NCBI GenBank assembly: GCA_013180625.2
Contig: SNVD02006916.1
Coordinates: 209,287-273,286 of the forward strand
Direction: 5' to 3'
Source: Boswellia sacra
Taxonomy: Eukaryota > Streptophyta > Magnoliopsida > Sapindales > Burseraceae
Length of the DNA: 64,000 nucleotides
Shown here: piece by piece, positions 37,710 to 48,681 of the stretch
Layout: each line of letters opens with the position of its first letter
How positions within the stretch are numbered: the stretch's first letter is position 1
Notes under the pieces: model-generated
Databases searched by the model: none
What the model was told of the DNA's origin: nothing
The model's input: the letters and a program-made list of their open reading frames with translations, nothing else
Translations under genes and position numbers: made by a program

Positions 37710-37719
<10 letters not shown>

Positions 37720-38114
37720 TAATTTTTTTAAATGTCTGACGGTTAAAAACTGTCAAGTACATTTTTTTTAATTTTTTAAACTATTATACTTGGCGGTCAA
37801 AAACCGTCAAGTATATATTTTTTTTAATTTTTAAACCTATTATACTTGGCGGTCAAAACCGTCAAGTATAGTTATGCGCATATTTGGCGGTTAAAAACTG
37901 TCAAATATGTATTTTTTTTATTTTTTAAAACTATTTATACTTGGCGGTCAAAAACCGCCAAGTATAGTCACGTGCATATTTGGCGGTCTTAGTACCGCCA
38001 AATATGCTAAATTGACTATATTTGGCGGTGCCATTGGTGACGTTTTTAAAACCGCCAAATATATACATATTTGACGGTCAAAGACCGCCAAATATGAGCA
38101 TTTTTCTTGTAGTG
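37720..38114. repeat. TTGGCGGT hairpin array, subterminal region of CACTA element 1
   Basis: About ten alternating direct and inverted copies of TACTTGGCGGTCAAAAACCG-type units, each a small hairpin (GGCGGT...ACCGCC/ACCGTC), leading to the terminus TTTTTCTTGTAGTG. A shorter version with the same units lies at 54281-54570. Such arrays are the expected transposase-accessory binding region. Confidence 0.8.
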
Positions 38115-38117
38115 AAA

Positions 38118-38576
38118 GAAATATAAAATGATAAAAGATGTTTAAATTTTTTCAAGTTTAATTTTAATTATTTCAATATTTTTTATTAATTTGAATTAGT
38201 TGTATTAATATATGTTTTAAGGATATCTATTAAGAAAATTCAATATATGCATAACTAGCTAGATTGATAACTTTATTGAAATAACTACTTGTATAAACTT
38301 ACTCATGCATGTATATTTATATTACATTATTAAATAATTGTCATATCATCCATGTTAATTAATGTAATTAAAATTTGAAAATCACAGTACTCAAGTGATC
38401 ATTTGTAGGGGAATCAATTGGTCTAATTTTAAGTTTTAAAAAAATGCTAAACTAATTAATTTCAAAACCTATTGATCAAAATCTATTACAAGTTCTCTAC
38501 AAATCCTCTAGTTACAAAACACAATCAATTCCTTCACATTAATGATTTCTCAATGTTGTTGTTCCAAAATAAGATT
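38118..38576. other. AT-rich spacer, no gene seen
   Basis: No coding or element signal between CACTA element 1 and the small MITE. Confidence 0.6.
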
Positions 38577-38585
38577 ATTTGCAAA

Positions 38586-38757
38586 GGTTAGTCTTAGCAT
38601 GTGTCTATTAAGCTCACAAAAATTGTGTATATTCCATTAAAAATTGTAAATTCTCTGAAAAATTATATAAAAATCATTAAATACACAAATTTCAAGTGAA
38701 GTTGCACAATGTTCGAGGATTTAACATATGCCCTTAGGACATATATTAAGACTACCC
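38586..38757. mobile_element. 172-bp MITE, Mutator-type target duplication
   Basis: Imperfect terminal inverted repeats GGTTAGTCTTA and (minus) GGGTAGTCTTA, bracketed by the identical 9-bp duplication ATTTGCAAA at 38577-38585 and 38758-38766. Nine-base duplications are characteristic of Mutator-like elements. A partial relative in inverse orientation lies at 47981-48108. Confidence 0.8.
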
Positions 38758-38766
38758 ATTTGCAAA

Positions 38767-39199
38767 TGTGGAATAGTGAAATAAATGATGTAAGATAAGA
38801 TAATAATGGGAGAGAAAGAGAGTATAAATAATGGAAAAGAAGAATATATTTATTTTTGTTCATAAGTGAATAAATCATAGCTATCATATCAATTGTAATT
38901 GGATGTGAAATCTCTTTATAACTTAGCTGAAAATCACATTAAGAGAGCTTGTGAAAGGACTTTTAAATAAAATATTATTTACTGAAACATATATAACTAC
39001 CAAATTATATTGCAAAATTTATACAATATTTAATTTCATTTGTTGTTAATTTATCTAGGGTTATTTTTATCATTGGTTAGATTATTTTATTACTGATGAA
39101 TAGTCATAATTGTTCATATATTGAATGCTATACATTTCTTAATTACAAAGTTAGGATATCCTTTTTATTTTAGTGTATGTTCGATTTATTTTAATTATA

Positions 39200-39248
<49 letters not shown>

Positions 39249-40087
39249 AACAATTTTAATAATCTAGCCAAATAACCAGTAAAATTAAATAGACGAAATC
39301 TTTAATTTCATAAAAATAAAATAAAATAGAATCAATGATTTTTCAGAATTTTCATTAAGAAATAATTAATGGATCCACTATTTATATTAATGTCACATAG
39401 TTTGCGAAGTAAATATTTATTTTTTGACATTGTCTTCTGCTCAATTAAATTATAATTTGTTGACTTTTTTTCTTGGTTACATGAGAATATTTTTAGAATT
39501 ATGAAAATGAGTTAAATAAAAGAATATTTTAAAAATGTTTAGTTGTGAGGTGTACTTAGAATTCGGGTTTCATAATAAAGTTCACGCACATTTAGCTTAA
39601 GCTTCAATCATATGTATATGCATAATGAAATATTGTACAATCCTATCAAAACATAAAATTAAATCAAAATATTTACTTTTTATATATTCAGCTCACTAAT
39701 AAAACAAAAAGAAAAGGTGTTTTAAGAAGCAAAAGAAAATTAAAATACAAGTGGGATTGAAACCCACGCTTGTTTGGTCTTGACGGTTTTGATACTATCT
39801 TAAGTTTGTTACTTTTTTAAAAGATTAAGCATATAGATGTGGGCTTAATTTTAGTACTTTCATTGTCTAACAGTTAATAACTTTGTTAGTTTTATTTTCT
39901 ACAATCAAATTTAAGATTTCAATAAAATAATAAACATTTTTATCATTTTGTGTTTTAAACTTGATTCGTGCACCATATTAAGGCAAACCCTAAGGGTAAG
40001 TACTAAATTATCTCATATTATATATAACATAAAAATAAAATTATATTTTATATTTTATATTTCGTTTTCTACATATATATATATGTA

Positions 40088-40149
<62 letters not shown>
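38767..40149. other. AT-rich spacer with microsatellites
   Basis: No gene recognised. It contains TA tracts at 39201-39236 and 40094-40125. Confidence 0.6.
39201..39236. repeat. (TA)n microsatellite
   Basis: About 18 TA units followed by three GTAT units. Confidence 0.95.

Positions 40150-40150
<1 letters not shown>
40094..40150. repeat. (TA)n(GA)n microsatellite
   Basis: About 16 TA units running into about 13 GA units at the left edge of the foldback. Confidence 0.95.
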
Positions 40151-40885
40151 GATCAACGACCCTTTACAAAATCACACTCTTTTTTATAGCACAAACTCAC
40201 TATAAGATGAATGAAAAATCAATGGTTCAGATATGATTACATGTCAACTAGACCTCTATTTATTAAGATTCTTTTTTATTTCCTATTTCATAATTTTGTT
40301 TTCTCTTTCCAATATCATATTATTAATTTTTTCCTAATTCCTCTATCCTCAGTAAATATAAATTCACTTAGAAAAATACTTCTTTTTCCTCTATAATCTA
40401 CTTCTCTCTTCTGTCTCCTCTCTTTTCACGTAGAACAAGTAAAAGTTGAATAAAAAAATGTCTTTTTCAAGCTATATATAATGGTTTAAGCACTTGGTTT
40501 TGTATTTACATGTTGCAAGCGATAATTGAGTAAAATGATAAAACATGAAAAAGCTGTGATGCTAGTAACTCCTTCAAAATGGCAGTTATTTTTTAATTAT
40601 TATTTGTTATGAGATTAAGAATTACGAAGAGAGCACTTTTGATCAAGTGAGGTACAATTTGTTATTATTAATTTCTTTTTTGGTCACGCTACGGTGTAGT
40701 AGCTATGCCCATCCAACTTAAAAAAAAAAAAAAAGAAGTTATAAATGAAACAAAAAAAAAGTTGTAAAAAGGGTTGCTTAGCCATACAACTACCAAATCC
40801 ATTGTTTTTGTAATTATAACAGATAAGGAATTCTGAAGATAAGAGATAATAGAGATGAATTGATTAATGATAGCATTTATTATTA

Positions 40886-40920
<35 letters not shown>

Positions 40921-41395
40921 GCTGCTACTACTACTACTACTATTATTATTATTATTATTACTACTCAAATTGTGATATATAGAAGAAGGGAAAGAGATGT
41001 TGAGTAATAATGAGATATTGTGAAGTTGAGCAATATAAGGAGACGGAAGTTGGTTAACTTGAAAAGACATTTTCTTTTTAATTCAATTTACTTGTTGTGG
41101 GTGAAGAGATAGGAAAGAGAAGAGATGAGCAGAATATAGAGGAGAGAGAAGCATTTATCTTATTGAATTTACGTTTATTAAGGTGAGAGTAGTGAGAAGT
41201 TGAGTAATGACAAGAGAGGAAAGAGAAAAAATTAATAATATGATATAGGAAAGAGAAAAAAAATTATGAAAGAAGAAATAAAAAAGATTGTTAATAATTA
41301 TAGTTTTTGTTGACATATCATCATATCAAAACCATTGAATTTCATTCATGTAACGGTGAGTATGTAGTGTAAAAAAGAGTGCAATATATATATGA
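40150..41395. repeat. Foldback element with inverted arms of about 310 bp
   Basis: The left arm (about 40150-40475) reappears inverted as the right arm (about 41055-41395). Paired landmarks, left versus reverse complement of right, are CACACTCTTTTTTA/GCACTCTTTTTTA, ATCAATGGTTCAGATATGAT/TTCAATGGTTTTGATATGAT, CATATTATTAATTTTTTC (identical), and AACAAGTAAA...ATGTCTTTTTCAAG/AACAAGTAAA...ATGTCTTTTCAAG. The loop of about 580 bp contains an ATT trinucleotide tract. No transposase is present. It is consistent with a long-TIR Mutator-like or foldback element; the exact ends and duplication are obscured by microsatellites. Confidence 0.8.
40877..40962. repeat. (ATT)n/(CTA)n trinucleotide tract
   Basis: About 28 trinucleotide units in the foldback loop. 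On the minus strand it produces an Asn/Ser homopolymer frame that is not a gene. Confidence 0.95.
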
Positions 41396-41565
41396 TTTCA
41401 CAAGATTTTTGATACATAACTAGACATAATTTTCTAGGCATTGGTTTAGAAAATCTAATGGCTGAGATGAATGATGAGTTGACACCATTAAATACAACTT
41501 TGGACTTTCAATCTCAGCATTGGATTTCGTGAGATTAAATGCTAGAAATTTGTGTTAATAAATTG

Positions 41566-41895
41566 TGTCAAAATATCAATTCCTTATATATGCAACAAGA
41601 ACAAACCAAAATCAAGAACAAACGAACTCAAACAAACACTCATACTCACACACTATCAACCAAAATCTGTTTGAATAATTCTTAATATATCAAATAATCA
41701 ATATCTTTTATAAAGTCTAACAAAATAATAATAAAAACCTATATTTATACTAACCAAGACATATTAGAATTTGAGTCAAATTTAGATAAGTCAAAATCCC
41801 TAAACTGATAATTTTTCAAATTAAATGAAACCCTAATTAAATAAAGACTAAAAGACTACAATAACCCTGACAATAAAATAAGCCACTCTATATTA
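41566..41895 (-). repeat. Chromovirus 3' LTR
   Basis: About 330 bp matching 44722-45058, with scattered substitutions and small indels. The outer (left) end is poorly conserved, so its boundary is approximate. Confidence 0.75.
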
Positions 41896-41920
41896 ATTCC
41901 TTTCGACTTGGAGACTAGAA

Positions 41921-43165
41921 TTAAAAATCTAAAGCAAGGGGATTGATGCGACGGAGCTCATCCTCAGGAAGCCAAGTATCATCATCTGCTGGTCGATCCT
42001 TCCAACAAACAAGGAAACGACAAAAACCACCAGTAGTAGAAGTAACATAGTGGTCATCCAAAATGCGATCAACCTCATCAATTAGTGGAGGATCAAATGG
42101 AGGCAACCAAGGTACGACAACTATAGGAGAACCTACAGAAACATCAAACACAACTGGAAGCTCGAAATGTCCTCAGAAAGGAAACAGGTCTACCATATTA
42201 AAAATTGGACTAATACTCCAATTAGAAGGCAAATAAAGTAAATAAGCATTAGAACCAAGCCTACGATTAACTTTAAATAGATCATGGGCATAGGCATGCA
42301 AATTCTTGTTAGCTTATATATGGAAGTGAGAAGGGTCAAGGCGAACCATGACATAATCACCTTCCTTAAAAAATTTTCTCTACAATGCATATTAGCAGCA
42401 GACCTATATTTATCATTACTCAAGAAAATCATTTGTCTAACGTCAGCGTGCAAATCGCACATATGGGTGGCAAAATCGATTGCAAAGTTTGAAGAAGGGT
42501 AGTGAGAAGGTAAGCGAACAAGGTCAATGGGTCGGCAAGGCGCAATACCATAAACAATCGTGAATGGACTCTTGCCAGTGGTCCTATTAACAACATTATT
42601 ATAAGCAAATTCAGCCACAAGCAACACTAAATACCAATTACCTAACTTCTCTTTTACCACACAACAAAGCAAGTTCCCTAAGCTGTGATTAGCCACTTCA
42701 GTTTGGTCATCAGTTTGAGGATGGTAAGCTGAAGAGAAATTAAGATATGTACCAAAAGGTTTCCAAAGTGTGTTCCAAAAGTAACTAACAAACTTAACAT
42801 CTCTATCAGATACTATTAACATAGGCAGTCCATGGAGACGGATAATCTCCCTAAAGAATAGTTAAGCTATATATGAAGCATCACTAGTCTTAGAGTAAGG
42901 GGTAAATTGAGCCATTCTAGGGAACCTATCAACCACAACAAAAATAGAATCATGTTTCCTAGTAGTTCTAGGTAATTCTAAAAGGAAGACCATACTAACG
43001 TCTCTCCAAGGAAAGTAAAGAATAGGGAGGGGAGTTTATAACCCTTTATTAAGTTTCCTAGCCTTAGCTAGTTGACAAGTATGACACTAGGAGACAATCC
43101 TAGCAACATTCCTCTTAAATCATGGCCAATAAAACCTATCTTCAACTAAGGCAATAGTTTTGTAA
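41921..43165 (-). pseudogene. Chromovirus integrase and chromodomain
   Basis: Minus strand. The HHCC finger (TIALVEDRFYWP, then CHTCQLAKARKL near 43070) is followed by the core with stops near 42895 and 43045. Frame 42822-42190 has SDRDVKFVS (second Asp), SSAYHPQTDDQTEVANHSLG (catalytic Glu) and EFAYNNVVNRTTGKSPF. Frame 42151-41921 has the chromodomain: EVDRILDDHYV, then FLVCWKDRPADDDTWLPEDE, ending LALDF just before the LTR. A C-terminal chromodomain places it in the chromovirus clade. It is nonfunctional. Confidence 0.9.
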
Positions 43166-43735
43166 AGTTGCTTTTTGTAGGACTGAGGAACATAATTTTT
43201 TGTAAGGTGCATTTTCAGTTTTTCCCAAGTAGGAGAATGACGATGCTATTGGTAAAATCTACGTTCTATGTACTGACAATGGATCTTAGTAGTACCAACT
43301 AACTTAAGTTGAGCAGAATGAACATAATAGCTATCTACCATGTCATGCCAAGCAAAGTACTCCTCCATTGCATCTATCCAATCTAAGAAAACAGTGGGCT
43401 CTAACCTACTATCAAACTTAAGGGCATTATGTTTGACTCATTTAGGGATGTCAAATAATTCATGCCTAGAATGACTCTTATTACTTCTATGGTTGCCTCT
43501 ATCATCACTATCATCTTCAAACAAAGGATTATGAGCATATTATTTCTCATGGTGTCTTTTAAAAGTGGATCCTATGACTTTCTTACCCTTATCAAGCCTA
43601 TTAGATGATCTAAAATTTTTATCCATGTGATCAACTTGCTCTCTAATATCAATTACAATTTGTTCTATGCGAGTGAACCTAAGTTCTAATCCATTCAACT
43701 TGTTGTTGATGGTATTTAAATTAGGTTATTCAATA
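43165..43735 (-). pseudogene. Chromovirus gag fragment
   Basis: The minus reading gives LELRFTRIEQIVIDIREQVD, then MDKNFRSSNRLDKGKKVIGS, and after two stops FDSRLEPTVFLDWIDAMEEY with FAWHDM (the conserved gag F-W-L-E/W-D motif region). It ends TWEKLKMHLTKNYVPQSYKK. The next codons are already integrase finger, marking a clean deletion of PR-RT-RH. Confidence 0.8.
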
Positions 43736-44705
43736 TGTTGCTTAAGAGGGGGATTTCGGTCTGCCCTTTTTTTTGTGGTTATGCAAGTCTAGACTAAAAT
43801 TTCTTATGAGAGATAAAATTAAATCTAATGCTGCTGTAATGCAAATAAAGGCAGGAAAAGTAAATATGCAATGATTTTTTGGATTAAACTAAAAGAAAAT
43901 GAAATATGAAGGATGGCTTGTCATCAAAAGTATGGACTAAAGTGTAAATTTAATAAAACTGTATGGGATAATTTGTAAAAATAGAGAATGCAGGGGTTAC
44001 CCAAAAAGAGGGTAAACTGCAAAATTTAGAAGTTTGGACAGTGGTGTAATTATGCAAAGCAGTTAAGTTTCTAGGATATTAGGCTTGATTCAATGGCAAA
44101 TTAACTAAAAGCCCTAACAAAAAAATATCAACCAAATTTAAAAAGTGACAAAGAAGCCCCTAACCTCTAACATCCAAGCACTCTCGAGTGGCGGCGGGTG
44201 TGATACCTAAGGTAGCTTACGGTGATCTCATGGCGATGTCGAGGTATTTAGGCAACAGATTGGTGACCGATGAAAGCCGTGGTCGTGGTGGCGCTTGGCG
44301 GTTGGCCGCGAAAGATGAAGACCACAAAGGCAAGTCAATTTTCGTGATGGGTCTCCGGTTTTTGGCTATGAACGTCTGACAAGAATAGATGTGCTTTGTT
44401 AGACAATGGCTTCTGAAGCAATTGACAATGGCAGTGTCGGTTCACACGCGATGGAGGAGGGTGGTTTGTGTGGTGGTGACCAAAATTAATTTTGGGTTTT
44501 TGAAGGCTTTCTGATGAGATTTCAGGAATGGTGGTGAAGGGAAGAATGATGAGGATAGCCCGATCTATGATTTGATATATGATGATGGGTGATTCGCTGG
44601 TTGCCAGTTGTGAATAGTAAATTCGATGATGAACAATTACTGCGGTTGGAGTTTTGTGTTTTTAGTATTTATGAAATTTAGAATGATTTTTTAGAAACAA
44701 AATTA
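43736..44705 (-). other. Chromovirus leader between primer site and gag
   Basis: About 970 bp, with a conspicuously GC-richer block at 44160-44640. The plus frame 44188-44379 is antisense to the leader and is not considered a gene. Confidence 0.5.
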
Positions 44706-44719
44706 GGCTCTGATACCAA
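44706..44719 (-). promoter_or_regulatory. Primer binding site of the chromovirus
   Basis: Minus TTGGTATCAGAGCC, tRNA-iMet type, next to the 5' LTR. Confidence 0.85.
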
Positions 44720-44721
44720 TT

Positions 44722-45058
44722 TGACGGGGAATCCGTAACAAGAACAAACCAAAATTTAAACACATACTCAACAAACACTCACTCAAACAATCGAACAACC
44801 AATCCACACTCTTATTTGAATAATGACTCAATTTATGAAAATAATCAATGTCTGAATAAATGTCTAATAACATAACAATGAAAACTTATATTTATACTAA
44901 CTAAGACATATTAGAATTTGAGTCAAATTAGGATAAGTCAAGATCCTCCTTTGAGTCAAAATCCCTGAGCTAATAATTTTTCAATTAAATGAAACCCTAA
45001 TTAAATCAAGACTAAAAGACTCTAATAACCCAACAATAAAATAAGCCATGCTATATCA
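44722..45058 (-). repeat. Chromovirus 5' LTR
   Basis: 337 bp on the minus strand, TGATATAGC...CCCCGTCA, so TG...CA ends are kept. It is partner to 41566-41895. Confidence 0.8.
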
Positions 45059-47980
45059 GTGTATATATCCAAGACCAAAAAAAAATCATAATAGTCTTTT
45101 ATCACAAAGAAGTAACAAAATAAGAAGACCAACATTCTTATTATTTTCTTTATTTTTAGACTTTATTTATCATAAATAAAAAGCACTTTTGAGCTATTTT
45201 ATTTGATTAGTTTTTAGCAGAGTAATATTAATTAATATATTAACTATCATATTTTAGTAAATAATTATCAAAGTATTTTTAATTTAAAAAAATTATCAAA
45301 TGCATCCTCAAATATTGAAAATACAAAGGGCAACTTAGGGTTGTTGTTACTATGAAAATAAGCAACTTTTATTGTGTAGTAGAAATAATCAACTTCTAAA
45401 ATAAGTTACAGGATGTTTTGTAAATCAATTTTTAAAAACCGCTTTCCTTTTCAAAAGCAGGATAAAATTTTTTGGTATTGCTATTGCTTTTGCTTTTATT
45501 ATGTACAAATTAAAAAAAAGATCATGTGTAATACTCCTTTATAATATTTAACTATTAAAATTTATAATCAATTTTTTTAACTATTTAGAACAGATGTTAT
45601 ATAAATTTATTTTTAATAAATATAAATACTTTATAATATTGTATAAATGTATAACGTATATCAAATTTTAAATTGAATTTTTTAGTCTATATCACAATTG
45701 AATTAACTTAAAAATTCACATTTAATATGAAAAAATAATTTAAATTTGATTAATATATAATAAATTAATACCTATTAAATAAATATGAGTTTATTGGACT
45801 TATTTAATATTTTTTATTTTAAATTGTATTCATTTAAATTAATTATATATTTAAAAATATTTTATGAAAAAATTATTTATTTCAATTATAAGTATAATAT
45901 TAGTAAAAACTTTAATAAATAAGGGTAATTTTATATTTTTTGTTTCTTATTGAGGGTAATTTTGATAGTTTAATTTTTAGAAGCAGAAGTTAATTTCCAA
46001 AAGCAAATTTTTTCCTACTTTTAGATTCCTTCATTGAATATCATTTTACTTTATTTTATTCAACAACTTCGTTTTGGAGTAGGTTGGGAAACAGTCCCAA
46101 ACACCCTGTTTTATTGTTGCTGTCAAAAAAAAAGGAAAAAAAGAAAAAGAAAAGAAACACTTGTTCTCATAGTAGCAAGAACTTCAAGCTGGCCCAAAGT
46201 TTATTTTATTTTATAGTTTAAAAAAATCTTTCGAAACAAAACAATAAAGTTTATTATTAAATGGCATTGAACCCAAATGTAACATCAATTTCCTTCTCCA
46301 AATCATTTCGTGATACTCAATTAAATCTTGTTTTAAAAACATGAACATAAAAAAAATTGAAAATCTATTTTCCTTTCATGATGAAAATTTAACAAATTAT
46401 TTTAAATAAAAATTAAAATGAAAAATATATGTAGATATCACCACCAAGTCACTAGAAATATTGACTCTGGCCAACTAAGTTTCACCTGTTAGCAACTCAA
46501 ATGGTTTAATTTTTGTAAATATCAACCTATAAATCAAGATTAAGAATAAAATAAAATCAATGCCTATGAAATTGAATTTATCCGGCAGTTTTTTAACGGT
46601 GAATTAAATATAATATATGATCTAGTCTAATGTATTCAAATATATCAGTAAATTCATACATGACTGAGAGAACTCGCTCAATTTAATAATGGAGCCTTCG
46701 GAAAAAAAAATGATCTTCGTTTTACGCTCTCCCACGCATTCCATTATTTGGAATATGGTTTTTTTTTATATACAAAGTTATAGATTAAAGTCAAATATCA
46801 TTTTAAACATATAAAATATTAGCAATTTATCTAGATTAAAATCATTATAATTCTTAAAAATTTATCATGCTATGTGCATCATATAATGCATAAAGTGGCA
46901 CAACTTATTCTACACGGCAATTATGGAAAGAAATTGAATCAAACATCATATTTCATGGTTTTGCTAACAAAAATAAAATTAAATCTTATTTTAAAAGAAT
47001 ATCTAAGATTTTTCTTCAATTTTTCTTCTTCAGCCTCTTCCTTGTATTTTTCTTGGACCACAGAAGCAAACAAATATAAAAACTGGATTCTGCAATTTTT
47101 TTATTAATTGCCACTGTTTATTATTATTATTATTTATTTAATTTGTGCTGCTGCCTTACATTACATTGAACTAATTTTAATACAATATACAGGTAATATA
47201 AAAAAAAAAAAAATCTTATGATGCTAGCTAGATAAATTGATCTTGTCACTAAATGATACTTTAAGGAATGGAGATTTGCAAAACAGATTGCAAAATTATG
47301 GGCTAGTCTAAAAATTGATAAATGCTTATTAAATTTTTTTTATTACTGTATTATCCTTCAAGAAATGTACACAATTAGACAAGTCTTATCCATCATCTTC
47401 CTACCTATCTGAGCGACTCAAGAATCTGTGATTTTAAAAAAGAAAAGATCAAATTATTTACACTCAACTCTAAAACTGTTAAGCATTTATGGTTTTGATT
47501 CTCCATATAACTTCAATAAAATCAGTTTATATTGTAGTGCTTGTAAGATCCACAAGCATTCAACCCTTTTTTTTAATTACAAAAATGGTTCATCCTGAAG
47601 AATTACAATAAGAAATACATCATCATACAATAATGGGTCTGAAGAATCGGGTGTTAAGCATATCGATAATTGTCCTTTTAAAAAGATAATTCAAGTTTAA
47701 GCGTCTTTTTATATCTTTAGGATTTTCTAGAGTTGTGTTCAAAAATAAAAATTCCTACAGTATGGTCCTCGGAGGCTTTCATCATAAATTGCTTTAGGCT
47801 TGTCTTGAATACACTTTTTTTTTTAATTTTATTATTTAAAAGTAATTTTATTGACAATTATCATTTTTATTTTTTGTATTATTAGTTAGAAAAGAGTAAA
47901 GATTCCAATTTCAAAGGAATTTTTTCTAGATTGACAATATATATAAGCATATTAATAATAGAAAGAAGATATTTTTAAAA
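45059..47980. other. AT-rich spacer; no gene seen
   Basis: Apart from the repeat at 45327-46107, only short low-complexity frames occur, for example 46874-47107. Confidence 0.55.
45327..46107. repeat. MITE-like repeat, AGGG...CCCT ends
   Basis: Starts AGGGCAACTTAGGG and ends GTCCCAAACACCCT, loosely inverted termini around a very AT-rich interior. Its first 200 bp match 48109-48250 plus 48634-48665 (GTTACTATRAAAA, GTTTKGTAAAYCAATTTTTAAAAA, TTATGTACAAAT). No clear target duplication. Confidence 0.45.
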
Positions 47981-48108
47981 GGGTAGTCTTAGTTGTACCC
48001 TATGAGTATATGTTAAGCTCTCTAAGATTATACAGATTCACTTGAAATTTGTGTATTTAATAATTTTCACATATTTTTTTAGAGAATTTACAATTCTCAA
48101 GAAAATAT
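47981..48108. repeat. Partial relative of the 38.6-kb MITE
   Basis: GGGTAGTCTTAGTTG, CACTTGAAATTTGTGTATTT and AGAGAATTTACAATT match the reverse complement of 38586-38757 in order. The second terminus is missing at the junction with the next repeat. Confidence 0.7.
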
Positions 48109-48680
48109 AGGGCCAGTTTGGGGTCGCAGTTACTATAAAAAAACAAATTTTGCTTTGCTGTAGAAAAAAATAAGCTTTCAAAAAAGTGGGAGGCTGTTTG
48201 GTAAACCAATTTTAAAAACTATTTTACTTTTCAAAAATAGGATGGAAAGTGTTTCGGATTGTGTATTTTTCAACAGCGACGTTGGACTCGTCGGGAGGTT
48301 GTAGAGGATATTTATGACTTGGTTCGGACTCGAGTTCTTGATTCAAAGGACAAGTTTGTGATCTCTCCGCAGTTTCATGCCATTTGGGGCTTGGTTGGCT
48401 AGTGTTGTTCGACTTTTTCCTTTGGGCCTACGTGCCTCTTTAGGCTCTGCTTTGCTTTGTTTGGGCTGTTTTCGTCCTTTGCTGCTTTTGTTTTTTTTGG
48501 ATTTGTTTTGATCCCACGTTTCTTTTTGAACTTTTGAGTCTTTTGTGACTCACTTGGGGTATGCCCTCGTCTCATGTATCATGGTTTTTTCTATCTAATT
48601 ATTAATTTTTCCAAAAAAAATTTGTTTCGAATTTCTGTTGTTATAGTTTTATGTACAAATAATCAAAATAGACATGTCTA
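48109..48680. repeat. Second copy of the AGGG repeat, split by a LINE
   Basis: 48109-48260 and 48634-48680 align in order to the left part of 45327-46107. The LINE fragment sits between the two parts. Confidence 0.5.
48261..48622 (+). mobile_element. 5'-truncated LINE (non-LTR retrotransposon) 3' end
   Basis: Flanked by an 11-bp target duplication with one mismatch (TGTTTCGGATT 48250-48260; TGTTTCGAATT 48623-48633). The body starts with the last codons of a LINE ORF2 (RRWTRREVVEDIYDLVRTRV, then FVISPQFHAIWGLVG, stop at 48401). It continues with a G/T-rich 3' untranslated region and ends in an A8 tail. 5' truncation, oligo-A tail and target duplication together indicate target-primed reverse transcription. 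Confidence 0.85.
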
Positions 48681-48681
48681 T

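Larger units (their letters stand above)
31354..38114 (+). mobile_element. Non-autonomous CACTA element 1 carrying host gene fragments (Pack-CACTA-like)
   Basis: The left end CACTACAAGAATTTTTTG (31354) and right end TTTTTCTTGTAGTG (to 38114) form CACTA-type inverted termini flanked by a 3-bp duplication AAA (31351-31353 and 38115-38117), as expected for CACTA elements. There is no transposase inside. The interior holds plus-strand fragments of three unrelated host genes: XLG-like (about 32.04-32.35 kb), F-box/LRR-like (33.5-35.1 kb), and an unidentified multi-exon gene (36.5-37.2 kb). The left end carries TTTGTCACTTTG-type sequence and the right end a dense array of TTGGCGGT hairpins. Both end types recur in element 2 at 54.3-58.8 kb. 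Confidence 0.8.
41566..45058 (-). mobile_element. Ty3/Gypsy chromovirus, internally deleted
   Basis: Minus-strand element with related LTRs at about 41566-41895 (3') and 44722-45058 (5'), both containing GACATATTAGAATTTGAGTC and GAAACCCTAATTAAAT. The primer site (minus TTGGTATCAGAGCC) abuts the 5' LTR. Coding order is gag fragment, then integrase finger, core and chromodomain. Protease, RT and RNase H are absent because gag runs straight into the integrase finger near 43165. Several stops are present. The LTRs differ at many sites, so the insertion is much older than Copia B. The target duplication is uncertain (GTGTA right, GTGTC left). Confidence 0.88.

Noticed and set aside
40864..41070. 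Minus frame with long Asn and Ser runs
   Set aside because: The homopolymers come from the ATT/CTA trinucleotide tract in the foldback loop; no independent coding evidence.
44188..44379. Plus frame of 63 codons in GC-richer DNA
   Set aside because: Antisense to the chromovirus leader, no domain; explained by base composition.
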